Shown here piece after piece: positions 49,222 to 58,086 of a stretch of DNA of 64,000 bases. The notes beneath the pieces are model-generated. The model was given only the letters and a program-made list of their open reading frames with translations. It was not told where the DNA came from and ran no database searches. Each line of letters begins with the position of its first letter. Positions within the stretch are counted from its first letter, which is position 1. The stretch lies in the NCBI GenBank assembly GCA_020629715.1, contig JAHDCU010000002.1, positions 522,848-586,847 on the forward strand, written 5' to 3'. Both the position numbers and the translations under genes were made by a program. The stretch comes from Saprospiraceae bacterium. Its GTDB lineage: Bacteria > Bacteroidota > Bacteroidia > Chitinophagales > Saprospiraceae.

Positions 49222-49596
49222 TTATTTCTTAGGTCTTTTAGTACCGTATTTAGATCTAGACTGTAGACGGTCTGTAACACCAGCGGTATCCAGAGCTCCT
49301 CTTACAATTGTGTATCTAACTCCCGGTAAATCCTTTACTCTACCTCCTCTAAGCAATACGATACTGTGTTCTTGAAGATTGTGACCTTCTCCTGGAATAT
49401 AGGCTATCACCTCTATTCCATTTGTTAATCTAACCTTAGCAACTTTTCTAAGTGCTGAGTTAGGCTTCTTTGGAGTAGTCGTATATACTCTAGTACATAC
49501 ACCTCTTTTCTGAGGGCACGAGTCTAGTGCTCTTGACTTACTCTTCTGAACAATCTTTTTTCTACCTTTTCGTACTAACTGATTAATAGTTGGCAT
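49222..49596 (-). CDS. rpsL: 30S ribosomal protein S12
   Basis: S12 (124 residues) contributes to decoding; mutations give streptomycin resistance. [40 protein letters not shown] (with the PNSA loop) and the [20 protein letters not shown] segment are wild-type-like at the key Lys residues visible. It is the first gene of the superoperon. Confidence 0.98.
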   Translation of the reverse strand: MPTINQLVRKGRKKIVQKSKSRALDSCPQKRGVCTRVYTTTPKKPNSALRKVAKVRLTNGIEVIAYIPGEGHNLQEHSIVLLRGGRVKDLPGVRYTIVRGALDTAGVTDRLQSRSKYGTKRPKK

Positions 49597-49663
49597 TGGA
49601 CAATTTTATATAATTTCAAAGCTTTTGAGATTGGATAACATACACCTCTCTCAAAAGAGACTG

Positions 49664-49693
49664 CAAAAGTACTACTATTTTTTGGATGTGCAA
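49664..49693 (-). promoter_or_regulatory. Consensus promoter of the ribosomal superoperon
   Basis: On the minus strand TTG (49691-49693), 19 bp, then TACTTTTG (49664-49671) matches TTG-N19-TAnnTTTG exactly. Transcription should start near 49657, giving a leader of about 60 nt before rpsL. The leader contains a 9-bp inverted repeat (49622-49630 with 49649-49657). Confidence 0.85.
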
Positions 49694-49787
49694 GAGGTAT
49701 TTTAATTATTAGCGAAAATATAGCTGTAAGATCTCTAAATCAATTACATTTAACAGGTTTGGTAATGTTTACCCTCAGTGATTTAAT

Positions 49788-51257
49788 ATGGTACTTTTCA
49801 GCAAGGCTTTTTCTCGAATAATTTTGATGGCCTTCATTGCTTCTATTATACTGTTCGTTTCAAATGTGCTAATTTCTTACGTTGGCTCCTTAATTAAGGC
49901 TTCAGATCTATGCTATTCCGATCAGACAATAATTCTTTTAAGACGTATATCTTATTTTGCATTTCAGCTATGCTTAAGCTTCCTACTTTTAAGACTAGTT
50001 GATCACCTTCGATATTTCAGAACTCTTGGATTATTACTATTTTCTCAACACTTAATCATTCACCTCTTCTCGAATGTGGGATTAAGTGGTTATAGTTATC
50101 AATTATTGATTTTATGCTTACAGTGGATCCTATTCATTTTTCCAATTACATATGTTGGGCATTTAAGTTTTGGTAAAAAATACCTACCCAGATTTATTCT
50201 ATTGGGCTTTATGCTGTATTCCTTAAGTTTTTCTGGAGGATTTTATGAGTTTTTCCGCATCATTGAAAGAGTCACCTCCATCGACTTCAATGAGTTACTT
50301 AGGATGGAGATTCCAAATAAAGATGGTTCGTATAGAGTGATTCCTCTTTTTTGGTTTTACATCGAAAATCAGAAAATCATATTGCATATATGTGCCTTTT
50401 GGTGGATGTATCAATTTTCAAAAACTAAAACCCCTCTTTTTACCGCATTAAGAAGTTGTAGAGCATATTTTGATATGGATCGCATATCGACTTTCATTTT
50501 ATTTTCAGTCTTAAGTTCAGCAATTTTATTTTCATCGATTGAAATCATGAGTTTTATAAAGAGTATTGCTACACCAATGTATTCTGTTTCAAAGAATCAA
50601 GAATCCAGAATAATATTACAAATATTAGCAAGACCTATCTTTTTACTTGGCATCTCTACCATGATCTTAATAGCTTCCATCTATCGTTCTTTTCTTTTGA
50701 CACTTATGGCATCAAAGGGTCGATATCCTGACGGGTACTTTATTTTACTTCAAATACCACTTCTTCGTTGGATATTTCTCAGCTTACTCGTATTTCGAGA
50801 CAGGTATTTTGAAGGTAGCGCTATACTACGTAAAGGGCATATAGCTTTATTGAAAGATAGGTTCGCCAAATCATATAATAATAATGGTTGGAAAGTACTA
50901 TTCATACTAATCGCTTCTATCTCCTTATGGGGACAATACCAACCACTTTTCTTACGATATCCGAGTGGCATGGACTACTTTACACATTCACTAGTATTGA
51001 TAGTTGGTATCGGTACTATTTTATTAGGTATGTTCTACTTATATCATTCCAAGCTATTCTGGATAATCATCGGAACCTCGACCATTTTAAACTTTATTCC
51101 TGTCCTCTTAGGAGAATCGGAAATATTAAGCATAAGCGCAGTAGTTGCTATTGCTTACACCGTATTATTCTTTGCTTTTTTCCACTTCGATCAAATAGAT
51201 TGGGTCTTCAAACACCAAGAAAAACAACTCAACGAATCGATCGTGGAAGAAGAATAA
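49788..51257 (+). CDS. Polytopic membrane protein of unknown function
   Basis: The family is not recognised. The 489-residue protein starts at ATG 49788 and has roughly 11-12 hydrophobic helices spread over the length, beginning with IILMAFIASIILFVSNVLIS. A longer hydrophilic stretch (about residues 160-185, FYEFFRIIERVTSIDFNELL) and a Lys/Arg-rich cytoplasmic stretch around 330-360 (LRKGHIALLKDRFAKSYNNN) interrupt them. The C-terminus is acidic (ESIVEEE). There is no signal peptide, HAMP or kinase domain. It is divergent from rpsL (191 bp apart) and convergent with the hydrolase gene, whose end it meets through a shared 12-bp stem. Confidence 0.7.
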   Translation: MVLFSKAFSRIILMAFIASIILFVSNVLISYVGSLIKASDLCYSDQTIILLRRISYFAFQLCLSFLLLRLVDHLRYFRTLGLLLFSQHLIIHLFSNVGLSGYSYQLLILCLQWILFIFPITYVGHLSFGKKYLPRFILLGFMLYSLSFSGGFYEFFRIIERVTSIDFNELLRMEIPNKDGSYRVIPLFWFYIENQKIILHICAFWWMYQFSKTKTPLFTALRSCRAYFDMDRISTFILFSVLSSAILFSSIEIMSFIKSIATPMYSVSKNQESRIILQILARPIFLLGISTMILIASIYRSFLLTLMASKGRYPDGYFILLQIPLLRWIFLSLLVFRDRYFEGSAILRKGHIALLKDRFAKSYNNNGWKVLFILIASISLWGQYQPLFLRYPSGMDYFTHSLVLIVGIGTILLGMFYLYHSKLFWIIIGTSTILNFIPVLLGESEILSISAVVAIAYTVLFFAFFHFDQIDWVFKHQEKQLNESIVEEE

Positions 51258-51277
51258 TACTCATTGTATTATTCTTC
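51249..51277. terminator. Shared hairpin across two convergent stop codons
   Basis: A 12-bp perfect stem (51249-51260 with 51266-51277, 5-nt loop) contains the stop of the membrane protein gene and that of the hydrolase gene. It is symmetric and could end transcripts from both strands, although neither side has a long T run. Confidence 0.55.
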
Positions 51278-53011
51278 GAGGATCGTAACTGTCCCATTAT
51301 TTACTAAAGAACCAGAGATTTTTAGATCTATGCCTTTGTCAGAGAATTGATGAACTTCTATTAACCCTGTACTCGAATTGATAAGTTGACCAGAAATCGT
51401 AAGTTCTGATTCTGTATTGAAATTATCTCTGACCTTAAGTACTCCACTCAGGTTGAACATTCCTGAGATATCCACTACTCCACCTCCTTTGACATCCAAT
51501 GTATATCCATTCGATAGATTAAGCGTAGCATTACCTCCTACGTTCAAAGAACGTATATCCGCGTCGATACCATTCAAATCTACGAAGTAACTACTTGATT
51601 GCACAGGTAAAAACGTCTCATGGCAAACTTCTGGAAGTATACCCAAACTCCAATTGCTAGCATCACCCCAATTACCCGAAGTCGCTTGCCATGTGTTTTG
51701 AACAGTTGTATTAACAATCACATTCAGCAGAATGGTTTCGCCTGGAGCACCTCCACAACTATATGGGGTTACAGATAGTGATTTCACAGGAGCACTCGCA
51801 TCCCATAATACGGTGACTTCATTAGACGAACTACTCTGTTGCACAAATGTGCCTCCTGTAACTTGCCAATCGTACAATTCTGCTAAACCTGCATCTGTAT
51901 TATAGTCTCTTGTAAGATCAGTACTACATACAATATCAGGACCATATATCTGATGATCTTCGGGCTTGAGCTCTTGATCATAAAACCAATCCGCAATACC
52001 AGGAACGATATCGCTATACAATGCAGTACTACCATCCTCATGAACTCCGTGACCACGATTAGTGTAACTATAAAACTCTTTAGGCAAACCTATCGTAGCA
52101 GCTCTCGCATCCATATTTTCACTACCATACACAACTGGCAGATCGGAACCTACAACCAAAAAAGAAACGTTACTAAAAGGTTCACCATTGGTATATGGTA
52201 CGGTACCGTCATCATCACTATGGAACATCACGATACTCGGATCATCTGCAGTTTCCATATAATTTAAGTCTCCTACGGCACCAGCTAGGCTAAAAATTGA
52301 ATTGGCATGACCAGAATACCCTTGATTATCTCCAGCGCAATCGAAACAACCTTGATCCGACAATGTCGTTCCTCCCTGAGAATATGCGGATGTAGTAGAT
52401 AGCGGCCTTTCAATGTTTTTATCTATATAAGCGATATGAGTGCCGATGAAAGCTCCTGCGCTGTGCCCACCGATATAAATCTGATCAGGATCAATTTTAT
52501 AGGTATTCGCCCCAGCAGCATCCGCTCTAAAAAATCGGATTGCCGATCTACCATCTTGCAGCCCTCGATAAACGGCTCGTTGACTTAGACCCTCATCAAA
52601 AATATTCATACCTAATCGATAATCAATGGTTGCTGTAACAAAACCGCGTTTAGCTAGATCCTGTGCTAGTAATCTCATACTCCAGTGATCTTTACTTCCA
52701 TCCAAAAATCCTCCTCCAAAACATATAATGATCACTGGTCGCTTCGACTGAGTATCACCAACTGGTTCAAAAATATCCATATAGAGATTGACATTGGTCG
52801 TATTGACTTCATCAGCATTGAGGGGATATCCAGTTATCCATTCGTAAAAGCCACCGCCAGGCGTCGGTTGAGGGACCCCGGTACTAAATTGTACTTCACT
52901 CGTCTCGGTCCATTGAGAAAAGACTTCTGCTTGATATCGGCTGGGTAAAAATTGAGCAAATACCCCTTGACCAAGAAAGAAAATAGATATTGATATTGCT
53001 AGCACTCTCAT
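51269..53011 (-). CDS. Secreted alpha/beta hydrolase (esterase-like) with C-terminal beta domain
   Basis: The 580-residue protein has a signal peptide (MRVLAISISIFFLGQGVFAQ). Residues about 70-345 form an alpha/beta hydrolase domain: oxyanion-hole motif IICFGGGFLDG, nucleophile elbow YIGGHSAGAFIG, an acidic residue region MFHSDDDGTVPY and a candidate catalytic His in NRGHGVHEDG. A PKD/Ig-like segment (about 365-435) follows, and the end (about 440-580) shows WQATSGNWGDASNWSLGILP plus regular beta-helix-like strands. The usual T9SS sorting domain pattern (NPxP...GxY) is missing at the C-terminus. Substrate unknown; it may act on ester-linked extracellular polymers. It begins 5 bp after the preceding small gene. 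Confidence 0.82.
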   Translation of the reverse strand: MRVLAISISIFFLGQGVFAQFLPSRYQAEVFSQWTETSEVQFSTGVPQPTPGGGFYEWITGYPLNADEVNTTNVNLYMDIFEPVGDTQSKRPVIIICFGGGFLDGSKDHWSMRLLAQDLAKRGFVTATIDYRLGMNIFDEGLSQRAVYRGLQDGRSAIRFFRADAAGANTYKIDPDQIYIGGHSAGAFIGTHIAYIDKNIERPLSTTSAYSQGGTTLSDQGCFDCAGDNQGYSGHANSIFSLAGAVGDLNYMETADDPSIVMFHSDDDGTVPYTNGEPFSNVSFLVVGSDLPVVYGSENMDARAATIGLPKEFYSYTNRGHGVHEDGSTALYSDIVPGIADWFYDQELKPEDHQIYGPDIVCSTDLTRDYNTDAGLAELYDWQVTGGTFVQQSSSSNEVTVLWDASAPVKSLSVTPYSCGGAPGETILLNVIVNTTVQNTWQATSGNWGDASNWSLGILPEVCHETFLPVQSSSYFVDLNGIDADIRSLNVGGNATLNLSNGYTLDVKGGGVVDISGMFNLSGVLKVRDNFNTESELTISGQLINSSTGLIEVHQFSDKGIDLKISGSLVNNGTVTILEE

Positions 53012-53016
53012 GATTC

Positions 53017-53460
53017 TTAGATTTTAGATTGTTGAATAATCAATCTTTTTCTAAGATCCATATCTTTATTCAAGGCTTCTTTCAAAGCGAGATGTCGATC
53101 TTCTGAAATATTATATTTCATTCTTAGGTCTTTCATGTTTTGCTTTCTTCCCTCCTCATATTCGGACTTAAGTGAATCTATCTTTTCAATGATAGCCTTC
53201 TGTTCTTCCGACACTTTTTTACCTTCAACCACAGCTGCATGATCCTGTAGTAAGCTAATATATGATTGTTGGTCTATTCCTTCCTTTTGCAGGTAAGAGG
53301 TCAAATTTTGGGTCATTTTCTTCACATATTGGCTATCCTCTTTTTGAATTTTAAGGAAAGCAACAAGTTCTTCATCAAGAAAATTACTTTCTTGATGTTG
53401 GGCACTCAAGCTGAGAGCTAAAGCCGAAATAAGGCTTAAGAGAAAGAGAAATCTATTCAT
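53017..53460 (-). CDS. Small secreted helical protein, unknown function
   Basis: The 147-residue protein has a clear signal peptide (MNRFLFLLSLISALALSLSA, cleaved near AQ). The mature region is predicted to be all-helical and rich in K, E and Q with no cysteines (AFLKIQKEDSQYVKKMTQNL; DSLKSEYEEGRKQNMKDLRM). The pattern resembles periplasmic DUF4168-like proteins, but I cannot confirm a family. It sits between alaS (42 bp) and the hydrolase gene (5 bp), all on one strand. Confidence 0.65.
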   Translation of the reverse strand: MNRFLFLLSLISALALSLSAQHQESNFLDEELVAFLKIQKEDSQYVKKMTQNLTSYLQKEGIDQQSYISLLQDHAAVVEGKKVSEEQKAIIEKIDSLKSEYEEGRKQNMKDLRMKYNISEDRHLALKEALNKDMDLRKRLIIQQSKI

Positions 53461-53502
53461 TCCAAGTTATTTTGCTTTAATATACAAAGTGTAACTCAAA
53501 AC

Positions 53503-56124
53503 TTACAAATGATTTTCAATGGCTTTCAATGCTTCTTGAATACCTTCAGGATTAGACCCTCCTGCTGTGGCAAAAAATGCTTGACCGCCACCGCCGCCGT
53601 TGATGTGCTTTGAAATTTCTCTAATAATATTTCCAGCATGCATACTTTCATTTTTCACTAAACTTTCGCTAATGGTCAACATCAACTGTATTTTAGGACC
53701 GTTTTCAATAGCAAATAGAATAACAGCGTCTCCAACCTCCTTCTCAATGTTATATGCGAGAGTCTTAGCAGCTTTACTATCATTAAGATCAATTTTTGCC
53801 GCCAATAGGTTTTTATTATTTAGCACTTGTACTTCCGCGATGAGACTTTCTTTTAATGCATTAGCCTGTCCAGATTGAAGTTTTTCTATCTCCTTTTGAA
53901 GATTTTTGTTATCGTCCAATAGCTTTGCTACTTGTAATTCTACAGGTTGTGGACTTTTGAACATTTGCTCTACGGTCGTAAGTTGCGTAAGCTTATCATT
54001 GATATACTTCTCTGCCCCAACGGATGTGAGAGCCTCTATACGTCTGACACCTGCTGCCACAGCTGATTCGCTCTTTATTTTGAATATACCTATCTCCCCA
54101 GTTGCATCCACATGGCATCCACCACAGAGCTCTTTGCTATATGTGGGATCGAAGGTGATCATCCTCACCACATCACCATATTTCTCACCAAAGAGCATGG
54201 TAGCTCCTTTCTCTTGGGCTTCTGCGATTGGAATCGCCCTATCTTCTTGCAATCTTATATTTTCCCTAATCTTTTGATTAACTCTTTGTTCTACTCTTTC
54301 AATCTCCTCAGAAGTCATTTTTGCGAAGTGAGAAAAGTCAAATCGGAGGTATGAATCTTTGACCAACGATCCTCTCTGCTGCACATGATCTCCGAGTACT
54401 TCCCTCAAGGCAGAATGCATCAAATGAGTTGCTGAGTGATTATTTTCAATCAACTCTCTCCGCGGCTTATTAACGGTAGCATCGACAGTCTTTTGTAGAT
54501 CAGAAGGAAATTTTTCCACGTGATGAATGAATAAATCATTTTCTCTTTTAGTGGTGATCACTTTTATTTTTTCTCCCTCAAAATCAAGAACACCAGAATC
54601 CCCTACTTGACCTCCTCCCTCTGCATAAAACGGTGTAGTATTAAGTACTATTTGATATATAGTTTTATTTTTTTCTTTAACGGTTCTGTACTTTATGACT
54701 TTAGTACTAGCAACGTGAAACTCATCATATCCAACAAAATTAACCTCAGCAGAATCATCTAAAACGATCCAATCTCCTGTACTTCTCTGAGTTGCTGCTC
54801 GACCTCGATTGCGCTGCGCTTCCAATGATTCTTCAAATCCTGAATTGTCAACTTTAAATCCTCTTTCACTTGCGATCAACCGTGTCAAATCAATTGGAAA
54901 TCCGTAGGTATCATATAATTCAAAAGCTACAGATCCTGGTATCGTATCACCCCGAATATCAAGCTGATCCATTCTTTTAAGGCCGGCATCTAGAGTCCGT
55001 AAAAACGATTTTTCTTCTTCAAGCATTACGTTAGTTACAAATGCTTCTTGAGCTTTCAGTTCTGGAAATACATCTGCAAATCGATCAGCTAATAATCCTA
55101 TCAACTCATGTAAGAGGGGTTCTTTCCTATCTAAGAAAGAAAAATAGTATCGTACTGCACGTCGAAGAATTCTTCTTATTACATAACCCGCTCCGGTATT
55201 GCTTGGCATCTCGCCATCTGCAATAGCAAAAGCGACCGCCCTGATGTGGTCAACGATAACTCTCATGGCAATATCCGATTTGGCGGATAAATCGTAGCTA
55301 CCTTTATACCTGATACCTGTTTTGTCCTCTATAAGATTAATAAATGGATTAAAAACATCTGTATCATAATTAGATGTCTTGCTCTGCATGGCCATACAAA
55401 GACGCTCAAAGCCCATACCTGTATCTATGTGCTTTTCCGGTAAATTTTCTAAACTACCATCCGCTTTTCTATTGTACTGTATAAAGACCAAATTCCAAAT
55501 CTCCACAACCTGTGGATGATCCATATTGACCAAAGTTTTACCATCTACACTAGCTCTTTCTTGATCAGTACGTAGATCCACATGAATTTCTGAACAAGGA
55601 CCGCATGGTCCTGTATCACCCATTTCCCAAAAGTTATCCTTTTTGTCGAAAGGTATAATTCTGTCTTTAGAAATCCATGTGCTCCAGTAATCCGCAGCTT
55701 CGTTATCCAATTCAAGATTTTCTTTTTGATCACCTTCAAAAATGGTAACGTATAGTCTATCTTTTGGCAATTGATATACTTCTGTCAATAACTCCCAAGC
55801 CCATGCAATGGCCTCCTCTTTAAAATAATCACCGATGGACCAATTACCAAGCATTTCAAACATGGTATGATGATAAGAATCTATACCTACCTCTTCTAAA
55901 TCATTGTGCTTACCAGATACACGTAAACATTTTTGAGTATCAGCAATTCTACGATTTTCTGGTGTGGCATTACCAAGAAAAAAATCTTTAAATTGATTCA
56001 TACCCGCATTGGTAAACATGAGAGTAGGATCATTTTTGATTACTATGGGTGCTGAAGCCACAATTTTATGGTCTTTGGACTCAAAAAAATCGAAGAATTT
56101 TTGCCTTATCTCATTCGCCTTCAT
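53503..56124 (-). CDS. alaS: Alanyl-tRNA synthetase
   Basis: The 873-residue class II synthetase charges tRNA-Ala. MKANEIRQKFFDFFESKDHK, TFTNAGMNQFKDFFLG-type aminoacylation motifs (LMFTNAGMNQFKDFFLGNA), GMGFERLCMAMQ, the editing-domain zinc motifs NHSATHLMHSALREVLG and CGGCHVDATGEIGIFKI, and the C-Ala domain with GGGGGQAFFATAGGSNP are all seen. It is divergent from the M23 peptidase gene, an arrangement I recall from other Bacteroidota. Confidence 0.97.
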   Translation of the reverse strand: MKANEIRQKFFDFFESKDHKIVASAPIVIKNDPTLMFTNAGMNQFKDFFLGNATPENRRIADTQKCLRVSGKHNDLEEVGIDSYHHTMFEMLGNWSIGDYFKEEAIAWAWELLTEVYQLPKDRLYVTIFEGDQKENLELDNEAADYWSTWISKDRIIPFDKKDNFWEMGDTGPCGPCSEIHVDLRTDQERASVDGKTLVNMDHPQVVEIWNLVFIQYNRKADGSLENLPEKHIDTGMGFERLCMAMQSKTSNYDTDVFNPFINLIEDKTGIRYKGSYDLSAKSDIAMRVIVDHIRAVAFAIADGEMPSNTGAGYVIRRILRRAVRYYFSFLDRKEPLLHELIGLLADRFADVFPELKAQEAFVTNVMLEEEKSFLRTLDAGLKRMDQLDIRGDTIPGSVAFELYDTYGFPIDLTRLIASERGFKVDNSGFEESLEAQRNRGRAATQRSTGDWIVLDDSAEVNFVGYDEFHVASTKVIKYRTVKEKNKTIYQIVLNTTPFYAEGGGQVGDSGVLDFEGEKIKVITTKRENDLFIHHVEKFPSDLQKTVDATVNKPRRELIENNHSATHLMHSALREVLGDHVQQRGSLVKDSYLRFDFSHFAKMTSEEIERVEQRVNQKIRENIRLQEDRAIPIAEAQEKGATMLFGEKYGDVVRMITFDPTYSKELCGGCHVDATGEIGIFKIKSESAVAAGVRRIEALTSVGAEKYINDKLTQLTTVEQMFKSPQPVELQVAKLLDDNKNLQKEIEKLQSGQANALKESLIAEVQVLNNKNLLAAKIDLNDSKAAKTLAYNIEKEVGDAVILFAIENGPKIQLMLTISESLVKNESMHAGNIIREISKHINGGGGGQAFFATAGGSNPEGIQEALKAIENHL

Positions 56125-56283
56125 ATCGTATAATTATAACACATATCTTTCCCACTTTTATTTTCCACTATGAAAAATTATTACACAGTCCATAGTAACA
56201 TGTTATATAAATCGCAGTCTATCAGCAGGTTATCTATTAATGGTATCGATATATGAAAATTTAAAATTTATGGTATTCAAATT

Positions 56284-56313
56284 TTGTTTTACGGATGTAG
56301 ACAGGTAATTTTG
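56284..56313 (+). promoter_or_regulatory. Consensus promoter of the M23 peptidase gene
   Basis: TTG (56284-56286), 19 bp, then TAATTTTG (56306-56313) matches TTG-N19-TAnnTTTG exactly. It lies about 73 bp upstream of the gene's ATG in the 262-bp gap to alaS. Confidence 0.8.
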
Positions 56314-56386
56314 GCGAGCCTTATTTCCCTGAACATACGTATTATTAAGGCATAAAAGTAGTATTAAATCTGACAACCATCGTCCA

Positions 56387-57370
56387 ATGAGTAATGAAAA
56401 ATACGTATACAATCCTAGTACCCTTAAGTACGAGATTTATAAAACACCAAAGAGTAAAATAATACTTAGATCAGTTGCAGGTCTTTGCACAATTTTGCTT
56501 GGTGCTTTAGTATTGTTTTTCATTGCTTCGCACTATATTCCGAGTCCGAAGGAACAATCTCTGGAGAGAGAAATAAATCAGCTCAACTATCACTATAATC
56601 TTTTAGACAGAGACCTTGATGCCGTTGCTGAGGATTTAGAATATCTACATAATAAAGATTCGGATATACATAGAGTGATTTTTGGAATCGATCCTCTTGA
56701 CGAAGGCATTTGGAATGGTGGTATAGGTGGTAGCAATCGTTACCAAGAATTGGATAACTTTAGGGAATCGGGTGATATAATCGAGAACTCACTTACAAAA
56801 ATAGATCAACTCAAAAGAAAGATAGAACTACAGAAAAAATCTGTAGATACACTGTACTCCCTAGCAATTGAAAGAGAAGAACGCCTTCTTAGCATTCCAT
56901 CTATCAAGCCAGTAAAGGAAAATGAGCTTAAAAGAAGTATGTACAGTTTATCAGGATATGGGATGCGTATTCACCCTGTCCATAAAGTGAAAAAATTTCA
57001 TAAAGGTATAGACTTCACAGCGCCTCGAGGCACTGCAATTCAAGCTACTGGCAACGGAGTTGTTCAAAGAGTGGAGAAACGTAAAAATGGATATGGCAAC
57101 AATGTCATTGTTTATCATGGATATGGCTATTCTACTCTTTACGCTCATATGGATGCTGTGCTGGTTAAAAAAGGCGATGAAGTCACCAAGGGACAAAAAA
57201 TCGGGACTATTGGTTCTACCGGAACAAGTACAGCTCCTCACTTACATTATGAAGTTAGGATCAATGGTAAAGCAATCAATCCTATAGACTTTTGCATGGA
57301 TGGTCTTACCCCAAAAGAATATCAAGAACTTGTCAATAAAGCAACTGTAGAAAATCAGTCGTTTGACTAA
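56387..57370 (+). CDS. M23 family metallopeptidase with N-terminal membrane anchor
   Basis: This 327-residue protein has one membrane helix (about residues 30-50, LRSVAGLCTILLGALVLFFI), a coiled-coil region (about 55-170), and a C-terminal LytM/M23 endopeptidase domain. The zinc ligands are visible: MRIHPVHKVKKFHKGIDFTA (His and Asp), then YSTLYAHMDAVLVKKGDEVT (His), and the final HLHYEVRING motif. Enzymes of this type cut peptidoglycan cross-links or activate amidases during growth and division. ATG 56387 is the first start after the promoter. It shares the alaS intergenic region, and no terminator is seen before the gap at 57371. Confidence 0.92.
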   Translation: MSNEKYVYNPSTLKYEIYKTPKSKIILRSVAGLCTILLGALVLFFIASHYIPSPKEQSLEREINQLNYHYNLLDRDLDAVAEDLEYLHNKDSDIHRVIFGIDPLDEGIWNGGIGGSNRYQELDNFRESGDIIENSLTKIDQLKRKIELQKKSVDTLYSLAIEREERLLSIPSIKPVKENELKRSMYSLSGYGMRIHPVHKVKKFHKGIDFTAPRGTAIQATGNGVVQRVEKRKNGYGNNVIVYHGYGYSTLYAHMDAVLVKKGDEVTKGQKIGTIGSTGTSTAPHLHYEVRINGKAINPIDFCMDGLTPKEYQELVNKATVENQSFD

Positions 57371-58000
57371 ATTCTCTTCTTAGCTTGATCTGAAAAATTT
57401 CTATAATCTTGTTTACTATTTTCTCCGTTTATTGATAGATATAAAAGCCAATATTGAGACTATTCATTCTATTAATAAAGCTATACGCTGCTTAGTGATT
57501 AATCAAAAAATTTGTTCCAGTCATAGGTTTCGACTGAATTGCCCAGGATATAACTACATCATATTGTGAATTTGTAATGTCTTATATGCATAGGAGATAT
57601 CAAAATCACAAATCGAATCAAGAAATGAAATAGTTGGTTATGTATCGTCACATTTTATGCGCTCAGGGTTAATGAAATATTTATTCTCGAGCTACTACCC
57701 TAATTTTCTTCTAACTATGTATCTAAGACTTCCATACTCCAAGGTATACCAGGGAAATGATCTAACATTACCAAATACAGTCAATCAGTAATTCTTGCCA
57801 AGTATTTAACCGAGAATGAATTTGAAATGATTAATCGGCCCGTAGATTGGACGAAATTACTGGTATTCAATGATTTCGTCATGGCTTAATCCTGACCTTG
57901 ATTTTAACCATTTTGGCATTGTAAATATCCTTATAATACTTTGTAAATCAATCGTCTGTTGTTCTTTTGAAATTTCAAAAGAATAATTTTAGGTTAAACT
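57371..58000. other. Gene-poor gap with a possible decayed frame and a palindrome
   Basis: This 630-bp stretch has no intact gene longer than 45 codons. A short frame on the plus strand (57657-57791, MRSGLMKYLFSSYYPNFLLT then MYLRLPYSKVYQGNDLTLPN) stops and continues in a neighbouring frame to 57889 (SVILAKYLTENEFEMINRPV then DWTKLLVFNDFVMA), which could be a frame-shifted gene remnant. A 22-bp perfect palindrome lies at 57962-57983. Confidence 0.4.
57962..57983. repeat. Perfect 22-bp palindrome
   Basis: The sequence is self-complementary over 22 bases around a central AAATTT (arms TTCTTTTG and CAAAAGAA). It lies 17 bp before the T/A-run flanking the terminator hairpin at 58007-58034. Confidence 0.7.
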
Positions 58001-58040
58001 AAAAAAGGCTTGCTTACATTTCTGTAAGCAAGCCAGTTTT
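58001..58040 (-). terminator. Terminator for the giant T9SS substrate gene
   Basis: A 12-bp perfect stem (58007-58018 with 58023-58034, 4-nt loop) is followed on the minus strand by six T residues. The plus side is followed by AGTTTTT, so it may also act on transcripts from the left. Confidence 0.85.
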
Positions 58041-58086
58041 TATGGGATCAGTCAGAGTATCTCTACTCTATCTATCTTCACTAAGA

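Noticed and set aside
53600-54354. Plus-strand frames opposite alaS
   Set aside because: Shadow frames of the synthetase; composition reflects the complement of coding sequence.
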